From an uncultured Lachnospiraceae bacterium (GTDB lineage: Bacteria; Bacillota; Clostridia; Lachnospirales; Lachnospiraceae): a DNA stretch of 5,175 nt. The position numbers and the translations under genes were made by a program. Shown piece after piece: positions 1 to 5,175 of the stretch. The notes under the pieces are model-generated. The model was given only the letters and a program-made list of their open reading frames with translations. It had not been told where the DNA came from and did not search any database. How positions within the stretch are numbered: position 1 is the first letter of the stretch; each line of letters starts with the position of its first letter. The stretch is taken from assembly GCA_910585935.1 (NCBI GenBank), contig CAJUHN010000278.1, positions 1 through 5,175 of the forward strand. The letters run 5' to 3'.

Positions 1-14
1 GGCTTTGTTTATAC

Positions 15-57
15 AAAAAAGAGGATGCATCGTTTCGACACACCCTCCTATTTTTTT
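15..57. terminator. Bidirectional-looking intrinsic terminator hairpin
   Basis: Arms 21-32 and 36-47 flank a three-base loop, with A6 on the left (15-20) and T7 on the right (51-57), so either strand has a U-tract. On the minus strand all 12 positions pair, three of them as G-U wobbles. On the plus strand the same three positions become A-C mismatches, leaving 9 of 12 pairs. The better terminator is therefore the minus-strand one. It may also end a plus-strand gene lying left of the window. No minus-strand gene is visible to the right that it would serve. Confidence 0.6.
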
Positions 58-82
58 GACATTTCGGGTAGGTATGGTTTAA

Positions 83-148
83 ATCGTCGTTGGGCAACGG
101 CGAATTCATGGTTGCCCAACGATGATTTCACCGTTGCCCAATGGTGAA
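83..148. repeat. 22-bp periodic inverted/direct repeat cluster
   Basis: A 10-bp core, GTTGCCCAAC, occurs at 111-120, again as GTTGCCCAAT at 133-142, and in reverse complement at 89-98. The three cores are spaced exactly 22 bp apart. The first pair extends to a 16-bp inverted repeat (83-98 and 111-126, one mismatch) around a 12-bp spacer. TTCACC (127-132) and GGTGAA (143-148) flank the third core as a second small palindrome. The 12-bp spacers are also related to each other (GGCGAATTCATG resembles the reverse complement of GATGATTTCACC), so the true unit is about 22 bp. The function is unknown; it could be a dispersed intergenic repeat or a protein-binding array. Confidence 0.7.
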
Positions 149-223
149 TTTGCTATTAGGTGCAGAGTTTTAGTAAGAATTGCATACGGAAAAACGGGAC
201 TTCTACCGGGATTATATTTTGTT

Positions 224-279
224 CTCCTATCTTTTTGTCGCCTATTTCATAGAAGAAGTAGGAGGTCTTTTGTTTTTTT
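224..279 (+). terminator. Possible intrinsic terminator
   Basis: CTCCTAT (224-230) can pair with GTAGGAG (258-264), including one G-U pair, and is followed by a T-rich run (267-279). The loop of 27 bases is large for a terminator, so this is a weak call. If real, it isolates the RNA promoter at 326 from transcription entering from the left. Confidence 0.3.
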
Positions 280-325
280 CCTGTATCAACCTTTTCAAAA
301 AATGTTATTTGTGAGAAATAATTTT

Positions 326-333
326 TATCTTTG
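326..333 (+). promoter_or_regulatory. Bacteroidota -7 promoter element of first structured RNA
   Basis: TATCTTTG matches the Bacteroidota primary sigma-factor -7 consensus TAnnTTTG. A TTTG lies at 308-311, but only 14 bases upstream, shorter than the usual spacing of about 19-21, so the -33 element is doubtful. Transcription would start around 339-341. The 11 bases TATCTTTGCAA recur identically at 732-742, before the second RNA. Confidence 0.7.
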
Positions 334-339
334 CAACGT

Positions 340-574
340 TGTAGCAGCGTAAGTTGCCTAACATTATATTGATTGATGAAAGTGTTTAGCTTTTATCCTT
401 GTCAGGGAATCTGGTAAATTTCAAAAAGCACAGGGAAGCATAACACTCATCACTTGTATTGCTATGTATAATTTGTGTTACATATGCTTTATGGGTGTGG
501 AGTATTGTTTATTTGTGCTTAGGTTTACCAGAACCTCCTGACGGATAGACTAATAACTCCACACTTTCTTTTTT
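340..574 (+). ncRNA. Structured RNA 1, candidate 6S-like (Bacteroidales-1 type)
   Basis: This non-coding stretch folds into one long, fully nested rod. Its helices are 378-385/561-568, 386-389/550-553, 394-398/543-547, 401-406/537-542, 411-418/524-531, 426-432/514-520 and 443-450/491-498; 436-442/483-489 is an alternative apical helix. A TATCTTTG promoter lies just upstream and a T-rich run (565-574) ends it. A competing helix, 495-503/556-564 (GTGTGGAGT with ACTCCACAC), sits directly before the T-run and would act as the terminator stem. A second RNA at 746-1000 keeps the same layout and co-varying segments. A rod of about 200 nt with internal bubbles fits 6S RNA, which binds RNA polymerase by mimicking an open promoter. 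The class name is inference and the 5' end is estimated from the promoter. Confidence 0.7.
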
Positions 575-665
575 ACTGTTTAACGAACTGCTATTGGAGT
601 TGTGACTGTGAAATTAATTTTATTTATTGTGATGAAATCCGTTTTATAATATATGCTATCCGTTT

Positions 666-692
666 TTTTAAGAAGAAGCATTTTAAGAAGAA
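666..692 (+). repeat. 12-bp direct repeat upstream of RNA 2
   Basis: TTTTAAGAAGAA occurs at 666-677 and again at 681-692, a 15-bp step, about 40-65 bp before the TATCTTTG element at 732. A further short repeat, ATCCGTTTT, occurs at 637-645 and 658-666. The position would suit an upstream activating or A/T-rich promoter element, but low-complexity sequence could produce it by chance. The rest of 575-731 shows no coding or RNA signal. Confidence 0.4.
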
Positions 693-731
693 ATAATACT
701 CTCATTAGAGCGCCATATTGAAGAAAAAACC

Positions 732-739
732 TATCTTTG
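732..739 (+). promoter_or_regulatory. Bacteroidota -7 promoter element of second structured RNA
   Basis: TATCTTTG fits TAnnTTTG, and TATCTTTGCAA is identical to the element before the first RNA. No well-spaced TTTG -33 element is visible; the nearest TTG is at 718-720. The predicted start is about 745-747. Confidence 0.7.
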
Positions 740-745
740 CAATTG

Positions 746-1000
746 TTAAGACACTATTGGTGCTTTAGCAGACATAAGAAAGCGTTTTTGCTTTGTCCCG
801 AAACTGAAATTCGCCAAATTTTAATCAAGAGGACGGAGGCAATATGACGCTCATTCTGTTTTGTATATATTCATACAGCCTATGCTGTATCCATATGTCA
901 AAATGGCGTGAGAGTATTGTTTCTTCTCGTTCATTCTTGATCAGGCGTTTGGCGATGCCTCAGTTTCGATGAACTGGCAGACAAGTCTCACGCCTTTCTT
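746..1000 (+). ncRNA. Structured RNA 2, paralogue of RNA 1, candidate 6S-like
   Basis: A second long rod follows its own promoter. Helices are 776-785/990-1000 (one bulged base), 793-797/980-984, 799-807/960-968 (9 bp perfect), 812-818/948-954, 824-830/935-941, 847-850 with 906-909, and a 7-bp apical hairpin 873-879/884-890 with a CTAT loop. All are nested. It shares with RNA 1 the block GAGTATTGTTT (912-922, matching 500-510) and the ordered segments GAAAGCGT (778), ACGCTCAT (847), GGCGTGAG (905) and CTCACGCC (987). RNA 1 has GTGT/ACAC where this one has GCGT/ACGC, so the pairs co-vary. GGCGTGAGA (905-913) can instead pair with TCTCACGCC (986-994) before a short T-rich tail. The likely class is the 6S-like RNA of Bacteroidales (inference); the 3' end is less certain because the T-run is interrupted. 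Confidence 0.7.
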
Positions 1001-1170
1001 GTATCTTACTATCTATAGATTAATAATCATTGCTGAATTTGGAGACTTATAGGCATCATTTTATAATGATGTTATGGGAAATGTATTTACGCTTTTGAAG
1101 AAGAAGTTTTTTGGGACTGCCCCGTTTTTTGTAAATCACTTGAAATTGTATAACTGGCGATTGGAATTGG
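1001..1170. other. Gene-free spacer with one short hairpin
   Basis: The only clear structure is a perfect 7-bp inverted repeat, CATCATT (1054-1060) and AATGATG (1065-1071), with a TTAT loop. No T-run follows it, so it is not an obvious terminator. No TAnnTTTG promoter is visible here or up to the start of the operon at 1339; the nearest near-match is TTCTTTTG at 1297-1304, without a recognisable -33 partner. Confidence 0.4.
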
Positions 1171-1321
1171 ATGTATGCTTATACAAACGATGAGGGTTTG
1201 ATAAAATATTGACAAATTGGCAGAAGAAAATAAACGGGAGAATGAGATAATGAGTATAGCAGCACAAGCTGTTAGAGAATCGATTCATATTGCAGATTCT
1301 TTTGCTAAAATTGATTTATAA
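1171..1321 (+). pseudogene. Possible remnant of a small frameshifted gene
   Basis: Two short open stretches in different frames abut. The first, 1171-1209, reads MYAYTNDEGLIKY and stops at a TGA at 1210. The second, starting around 1211 in another frame, reads DKLAEENKRENEIMS and continues to a TAA at 1319-1321, giving a charged, helix-like 36-residue tail. Dropping one T near 1210 would join them into one reading frame. The second part could instead be a tiny gene starting at ATG 1250 (23 residues), with GGGAG about 10 bases upstream. No family is recognised. The call rests only on protein-like composition and the neat junction, so it is weak. Confidence 0.25.
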
Positions 1322-1338
1322 TATTAATTGTAGACAAT

Positions 1339-2199
1339 ATGAGACTTTTTAATTTAAAAAGAGAGAAATGGCTTTTGCTTCTGTTAATGGGAATTGTTTC
1401 TTGTATAGAAGGTAAATCGCAAGGTAAATATATAACTTATCCTAAATATGATGAGTATACACAAATTGGTAGCTGTTATGTTGGCTTTAATAATATTTTT
1501 ATTTTAAAAAAAGAAAAGAACGGAATAGCTTCTTATAGCTTATGCCTAAATAGCCAAAGGAATAACCCTTATGCAATAGAAAATAACATTCCTTATGATG
1601 AATATCAACAAGTGGCTATTGTGCTTTTTACAGACCAGAGTCATATAAATTTGCAAATGAATTTTGTAAAAGAAAGATTCGAGGGTAATTTGTCTTTGTC
1701 TCAATTTGATATGATGAAAAATAAAGAAATAAAAGAAATAAAACTTCTAAAAAGTAATTGGGAATACCCTGTTGAGAAAAATAGAGATGCTATAAGGTTG
1801 GATTTACAGCTTTTAGCTAAAAGTATCAATGATATAAAAATCATATATGATAAAAAAATAGAAGAAGAAGAAATAAAAAAGAAAGAACAGGACAAAAGGG
1901 AACAAGAGGCTTTGGAACAAGAAAGAAGGAAAATTTTAGATTTATATCTTTCTGAGCATATAAATTTCCCGGCAGAAGCCCGTAAAGATGGAATACAAGG
2001 AGGAAGGGTTATTGTGCAATTTGTTATAGAAAAGGATGGTTCTACTTCTAATCATAAAATAGTTCGTAGTGTACATCCTGCAATAGATAGAGAAGTTGTT
2101 CGAGTTTTGGAATCTATGCCTAAATGGCTCCTTGGTAAACAGCATAATAAAAATGTACGTACTTATTGTACAATTCCGCATCTTGTTATCGATAAGTAA
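1339..2199 (+). CDS. Probable lipoprotein with coiled coil and TonB C-terminal domain
   Basis: The 286-residue product has three parts. Residues 1-22 form a signal peptide with a basic start, a hydrophobic core (W11-V20) and a lipobox-like IVSC ending at Cys22, suggesting a lipid-anchored protein. Residues about 25-165 are an unrecognised domain. Residues about 170-200 are very rich in Glu, Lys and Arg (EEEEIKKKEQ, REQEALEQERRK), a likely coiled coil or rigid charged helix. Residues about 203-284 match the TonB C-terminal fold: FPAEARKDGIQGGRVIVQFVI, then DGS, IVRSVHPAID, and MPKW with GKQHNKNV. In classical TonB this domain touches the TonB box of outer-membrane receptors. Here there is no proline-rich linker and the anchor looks like a lipobox, so classical energy coupling is not assured. 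It is the first gene of the probable operon. A secreted, SPase I-cleaved form is the alternative reading of the N-terminus. Confidence 0.85.
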   Translation: MRLFNLKREKWLLLLLMGIVSCIEGKSQGKYITYPKYDEYTQIGSCYVGFNNIFILKKEKNGIASYSLCLNSQRNNPYAIENNIPYDEYQQVAIVLFTDQSHINLQMNFVKERFEGNLSLSQFDMMKNKEIKEIKLLKSNWEYPVEKNRDAIRLDLQLLAKSINDIKIIYDKKIEEEEIKKKEQDKREQEALEQERRKILDLYLSEHINFPAEARKDGIQGGRVIVQFVIEKDGSTSNHKIVRSVHPAIDREVVRVLESMPKWLLGKQHNKNVRTYCTIPHLVIDK

Positions 2200-2227
2200 A
2201 ATAATCATTTCTAAATAAAGATAGCAG

Positions 2228-2464
2228 ATGAATATATCAATATATCAAAGTTCTATTGATTTTTTGACTAGTTTCAAACCAACTTATTTAGGTAAAGGTG
2301 TGGTATTAAAATGTGAATATACAGACGGAAATGGCAACTTGCAATCAGATAGGCTTAATGTTCTTTTCGATAATGAACTGATAACAGTCACTAAAGTTGA
2401 AAAGAAGATTGGTAATGCTGAGGAAGTGAAGCAGTTTATGTCCGACTGTAAATTAGTTATGTAG
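2228..2464 (+). CDS. Hypothetical small protein (78 aa)
   Basis: No family is recognised. The product has no signal peptide and no membrane segment, so it is probably cytoplasmic. The middle (about residues 22-58) looks like alternating beta strands: GKGVVLKCEYTDGNG, then DRLNVLFDNELITVTKVEKK. The end (about 60-75) looks like a short helix. This would suit a compact beta-sheet domain. It begins 28 bp after the TonB-domain gene and ends 28 bp before the five-helix membrane protein gene, on the same strand, so it is probably co-transcribed. The start at ATG 2228 follows an A-rich stretch (AATAAAGATAGCAG), normal for this phylum. It is believable as a gene because it fills an operon gap with balanced, protein-like composition. 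Confidence 0.7.
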   Translation: MNISIYQSSIDFLTSFKPTYLGKGVVLKCEYTDGNGNLQSDRLNVLFDNELITVTKVEKKIGNAEEVKQFMSDCKLVM

Positions 2465-2492
2465 GATAATTATAGAATAAACACGTATTTTT

Positions 2493-3176
2493 ATGGGAAG
2501 TGTATTTATCGCAATTATAATAGGTAGCATAGTAGGGATATGTTTTGTACTTGTTGTTAGGAATCGTATTCAAGAGATTGAAAATGCATCTTTTGAAAAA
2601 AAAATAGTAGAAAGGCTTTTGGTTATATCGCAGTTACATATAATGTATGCATGTATAATTTACGGTTATATTTGTTCCATAACTCCAGAACTTATGCCAG
2701 AAGATCAAACTGTACGTTCCTTTTTTCAGGATCATGAATTAATAGGGGGAATTGTAGAAGAATTGACTGGAACAAATCTAAATCCGGACATTGATGCTAT
2801 CCATGATAGGGTGCAAATGGGTAAAACTTACGGTTTGATTTTTATGATAATTCTCATTGTTCTTGCTTCAATTGAGGGCATTGGATTAGTTAATAGAAGA
2901 ATTAACCGATGGGTAATTGAAGCAATAGCTATAGTCACGTCTATTGGCTGCTACTTCTGTTTTCAGTATGCAGTAGATTTACAAAAAGAGGTAATGAGCA
3001 ATAGTACTATATTGCAATTAACAGATATTACTGCAGGCTTTCTTGGTGTAGGAGGGTTTAGCTCAATGTTCATCAATATGTTTGAATTTGCATTTTGGAT
3101 TATATTGCTTGCTTTATTCATAAATCATCTTTTATATCATCGTGCACTGAATAAATATTATACAAGTAATCGCTAA
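2493..3176 (+). CDS. Five-helix inner-membrane protein of unknown function
   Basis: The 227-residue product has about five hydrophobic segments: residues 3-22, 44-63, 112-132, 140-160 and 194-214. A 47-residue hydrophilic loop (about 64-111), rich in acidic residues (PELMPEDQ, DHELIGGIVEE, NPDIDAIHD), lies between helices 2 and 3. Glycines are frequent in helix 1 and near residues 182-188 (GFLGVGGF). No transporter or enzyme motif is recognised. The short basic C-terminus (HRALNKYYTSNR) suggests a cytoplasmic end. It has the same orientation as its neighbours, 28 bp after one gene and 32 bp before the next, so it is likely the membrane component of the same module. An assembly or scaffold role is possible but not shown by the sequence. 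Confidence 0.85.
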   Translation: MGSVFIAIIIGSIVGICFVLVVRNRIQEIENASFEKKIVERLLVISQLHIMYACIIYGYICSITPELMPEDQTVRSFFQDHELIGGIVEELTGTNLNPDIDAIHDRVQMGKTYGLIFMIILIVLASIEGIGLVNRRINRWVIEAIAIVTSIGCYFCFQYAVDLQKEVMSNSTILQLTDITAGFLGVGGFSSMFINMFEFAFWIILLALFINHLLYHRALNKYYTSNR

Positions 3177-3208
3177 AACATATTATTACAAATATAAAAT
3201 TAATAGTT

Positions 3209-3544
3209 ATGGAAAGTAAAACATCAAAATCAATGGGAGAAAAAGTGTTTATTGGAGCACTTCTAGGATGGGCAGGAGCTTTTATTTTAATGTGTATGAT
3301 ATTCGGAAGTTTCCCCAAAAATTTATCAGATGCTCAGTATCCTCTATTTTTATCTTTAGCTCCTGGAGCTATTATTGGGATAATTGTGACTTATGTTGTA
3401 AATAAGTCATCTGACTCTAATGTTCCACCAGTTAAGCAGGAAACTCTAGAAGACCGTTTGATTAAGTTAAAATCATTGCTTGATCAAGGTGTTCTTACTA
3501 AAGAAGAATTTGAAGAACAGAAAAAGAAAATATTGGAAAATTAG
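3209..3544 (+). CDS. Small membrane protein with C-terminal SHOCT domain
   Basis: This 111-residue protein has two membrane helices (about residues 13-33 and 44-65), a Ser/Asp/Pro-rich linker (66-78), and a C-terminal SHOCT domain (about 80-110). The domain shows the family pattern: EDRLIKLKSLLDQGVLTKEE followed by FEEQKKKIL, two short helices joined by the turn LLDQGVLT. SHOCT domains usually sit at protein ends and are thought to mediate oligomerisation or protein contacts; they carry no catalytic residues. With both helices inserted, the N-terminus and the SHOCT domain would lie on the same side, probably the cytoplasm. It lies 14 bp before the next gene, so it is firmly in the operon. The SHOCT call is strong; the biological role is unknown. 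Confidence 0.9.
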   Translation: MESKTSKSMGEKVFIGALLGWAGAFILMCMIFGSFPKNLSDAQYPLFLSLAPGAIIGIIVTYVVNKSSDSNVPPVKQETLEDRLIKLKSLLDQGVLTKEEFEEQKKKILEN

Positions 3545-3558
3545 TAGAAGTAGTAATA

Positions 3559-4749
3559 ATGAAAAAAATATCAATTTTATTATTTTTGTGTGGATTTACC
3601 TTACAAGTGTTCGCACAGTTTCCCCCTAAGAATATTGCAACAGCATTGTTATGTCAAGATGCAATAGGGTTACTACACATTTATAATAAGGAGCCAAAAA
3701 ACAGATCTCAAGTAGAGGATGCTTTTTTAACTGGAATTGATCTTTCTGAGTATTCTTATGAACAAATTGATACATTGTGTCTTGTGGTTGACAAATCATC
3801 TGTTCTAGGTGATTACCTATTTAAGGTAAGAGAATATAGGAAAAATGAAATTATAAATGAGTTGGAGAAATGTACAGTAGAAGAACTTGTATCGCATGCT
3901 GTCGCATATCCTACACGAAAGGCACTTATAAATGATTTTATAAACACAAGTATATTGAGTGTTTTGGATTCATTATCTTATAAGGAATTGTCTTATATTA
4001 GTAGTTATTTACGAGATTATGATATCTATTTTTCTGTAGAGAACAAGAAAAAGGATAGAACCTATGAAATCCAAAATATATTGCAGCAAAATGTGCACAA
4101 ATATTGTGAAGAGGAAATGGTTTTGATGGAATCTCTTCTTTTTAACATAGAGAAATCTGTGTGGAGATATTTATTTGGTGGATATAAAGAAGTAGCTAAA
4201 TACTATTCTCAGATAGGTATGATACCTGATGATGTAACAACGGCTGCAGAACAATATAGGGCATTAGTGAGAACTTGTATTCCAACAAAAGATATTTCAA
4301 AAAAGTTGAAAATAGAAGTAAGTCAGTTTTGTAATTCTATAAATAAAGCACGAGCTAATTATGCACAATATTTTGGGAGAAAAAATCCTCCCAAAATTAA
4401 CTTTGTTATTCCAGAACTTGATTTTTCTTATAATGTGTCAAGTGATATGTTAGTAAAAGTAGGTAAAGCACGAGAACATTTTGTGGATGACAGAGAAACT
4501 ACGAAAAAAATTTCTAATGTAGCAAGTGTATTTATTGGTTTCTGGGCTACTATTGGTAAAGGTGCACTTGATATAATGGCTGTATCTGATTTATCAGATA
4601 AAGAAGTTCATTTTCGAGAAATGTATATGCAGGAAGTTTTAAAGGAAATTGTAATAAAAGTCGAACGACAGAATCTGTTAATTAAAAAGAGTATAGAAAA
4701 ACAACTAAAACAAAATCAAAATGGTTTTATCAATTTCATTACTAACTAG
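3559..4749 (+). CDS. Exported protein of unknown function, largely helical (396 aa)
   Basis: Residues 1-19 form a good Sec signal peptide: basic MKK, hydrophobic ISILLFLCGFTL, and a cleavage site near VFA|Q, so the mature protein is periplasmic or surface-exposed. The mature part is rich in Lys, Glu and Tyr and looks mostly alpha-helical; no known family is recognised. One moderately hydrophobic stretch (about residues 319-342, VASVFIGFWATIGKGALDIM) could be a membrane contact or a buried helix. The C-terminus (about 353-388) is a charged amphipathic helix, LKEIVIKVERQNLLIKKSIEKQ. Cysteines at 32, 74, 105, 183, 240 and 258 could allow disulphides. The start at ATG 3559 is 14 bp after the SHOCT gene. 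The last 29 bp overlap the next gene, so the two are probably translationally coupled and may act as partners. Confidence 0.85.
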   Translation: MKKISILLFLCGFTLQVFAQFPPKNIATALLCQDAIGLLHIYNKEPKNRSQVEDAFLTGIDLSEYSYEQIDTLCLVVDKSSVLGDYLFKVREYRKNEIINELEKCTVEELVSHAVAYPTRKALINDFINTSILSVLDSLSYKELSYISSYLRDYDIYFSVENKKKDRTYEIQNILQQNVHKYCEEEMVLMESLLFNIEKSVWRYLFGGYKEVAKYYSQIGMIPDDVTTAAEQYRALVRTCIPTKDISKKLKIEVSQFCNSINKARANYAQYFGRKNPPKINFVIPELDFSYNVSSDMLVKVGKAREHFVDDRETTKKISNVASVFIGFWATIGKGALDIMAVSDLSDKEVHFREMYMQEVLKEIVIKVERQNLLIKKSIEKQLKQNQNGFINFITN

Positions 4750-5149
4750 ACAGCGAATATTAATAGGAATACTATCGCTGATGATTTCGGGAAATGCACA
4801 TGCACAGATAGTTGACTGGATTATAGATCAGGCCGCTCAAAGCATTGTGAATGAGGCAGAAAAGCAATTGGGTGAAATCGGAAACTCTCTTTGGAACTCT
4901 ATAATTGAATCTGAAGCAAAAGCCAGTATAACAAAAAAGGCTAATAAATTGAAGGATATTGAAATAGACCGAACCAAAGAACTTAAACTCTTAGAAAAAT
5001 ATAAAGATATACCAATATATCGATATAGTGAAATGTATCCACTAATGTTTTCTAAAACGGAATCATATTTGAATCCGTTAAATAATATTGAAATATCTAA
5101 GCTTGGAAATGGAGTTATAATGAATTATTGCTGTCCGGTAAAACTTTGA
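4721..5149 (+). CDS. Exported protein of unknown function (142 aa)
   Basis: The start at ATG 4721 gives a signal peptide with n-region MVLSISLLTRQR, core ILIGILSLMI and cleavage near AHA|Q, which supports this start even though it lies 29 bp inside the previous gene. The upstream bases are A-rich (AAACAAAATCAAA), as expected here. No other ATG would keep the signal peptide: the next Met, residue 21, is inside its core. The mature part begins with an amphipathic helix (about 30-60, IVDWIIDQAAQSIVNEAEKQ), then a Lys-rich helix (about 66-93), then a shorter tail with Tyr and Pro (IPIYRYSEMYP). No family is recognised. The ending NYCCPVKL is abrupt, and a new ATG follows after one base, so a truncated or frameshifted longer protein remains possible. 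Confidence 0.75.
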   Translation: MVLSISLLTRQRILIGILSLMISGNAHAQIVDWIIDQAAQSIVNEAEKQLGEIGNSLWNSIIESEAKASITKKANKLKDIEIDRTKELKLLEKYKDIPIYRYSEMYPLMFSKTESYLNPLNNIEISKLGNGVIMNYCCPVKL

Positions 5150-5150
5150 C

Positions 5151-5175
5151 ATGATAGGAAATGGACTATTTTTAT
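5151..5175 (+). CDS. Possible start of a further operon gene (partial)
   Basis: ATG at 5151 lies one base after the stop of the preceding gene and opens a frame, MIGNGLFL, that runs off the window edge. The tight spacing matches the other junctions of the operon. Only eight codons are visible, so neither the start nor a product can be confirmed. Confidence 0.3.

Noticed and set aside
83..148. CRISPR array
   Set aside because: Only three 10-bp cores, one inverted, with related 12-bp spacers; CRISPR repeats are longer, same-orientation and have unrelated spacers, and no cas gene is present.
122..352. 76-residue open frame on the plus strand
   Set aside because: It runs through the 22-bp repeat, a possible terminator and the TATCTTTG promoter; its composition (runs of Phe, Arg, Leu from T-rich DNA) is not protein-like.
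83..1000. Invertible promoter (phase-variable switch)
   Set aside because: The long inverted repeats found fold as RNA rods or sit 12 bp apart; no pair of recombination-type repeats flanks a promoter and no invertase gene is visible.
340..1000. tRNA or rRNA gene
   Set aside because: No cloverleaf, T-loop or CCA-type end and no rRNA signature; the folds are long single rods.
1074..1193. 39-residue frame starting MGNVFTLLKKKFFG
   Set aside because: Short, Phe/Lys-rich from low-complexity DNA, no clear start context, and it overlaps the remnant at 1171.
1297..1304. TTCTTTTG as the operon promoter
   Set aside because: It lacks the TA of the TAnnTTTG consensus and has no spaced TTTG partner, so it cannot be supported as a feature.
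1701..1895. Minus-strand 64-residue frame
   Set aside because: Shadow of the A-rich coiled-coil coding region of the TonB-domain gene; Ser/Phe/Ile-rich composition.
1942..2208. Minus-strand 88-residue frame
   Set aside because: It is the reverse complement of the clearly recognisable TonB C-terminal domain.
3118..3318. Minus-strand 66-residue frame
   Set aside because: It spans the end of one membrane-protein gene and the start of the SHOCT gene, both well supported on the plus strand.

Overview
The window looks like a chromosomal accessory region of a gut-type Bacteroidota, most likely Bacteroidales. It is AT-rich. Two copies of the phylum's characteristic -7 promoter element (TAnnTTTG, here TATCTTTG) are present. 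Start codons are preceded by A-rich sequence rather than strong Shine-Dalgarno sites. The first gene ends in a TonB C-terminal domain of the kind common in this phylum. Genus and species cannot be named from the sequence.

Positions 1-1338 hold no convincing intact protein gene. They contain, in order: a terminator hairpin (15-57); a 22-bp periodic inverted/direct repeat (83-148); a possible second terminator (224-279); and two tandem transcription units, each a TATCTTTG promoter followed by a long rod-shaped RNA (about 340-574 and 746-1000). The two RNAs differ through most of their length, but four short segments are kept in the same order and co-vary between them, so they look like structural paralogues. 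Their shape, size and Bacteroidota promoter fit the 6S-like RNA class of Bacteroidales (the Bacteroidales-1 motif, later proposed to be 6S RNA); this identification is inference. Positions 1171-1321 may be the frameshifted remnant of a small gene.

Positions 1339-5149 hold six closely packed plus-strand genes, probably one operon, with gaps of 28, 28, 32 and 14 bp and then a 29-bp overlap. A possible seventh gene starts at 5151 and leaves the window. The products are: a probable lipoprotein with a coiled coil and a TonB C-terminal domain; a 78-residue unknown protein; a five-helix membrane protein; a two-helix membrane protein ending in a SHOCT domain; and two exported proteins of unknown function. 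Almost every product is exported, membrane-bound or both, so the cluster is best read as an uncharacterised cell-envelope module. Only the TonB_C and SHOCT domains are recognisable, and neither gives a specific substrate or pathway.
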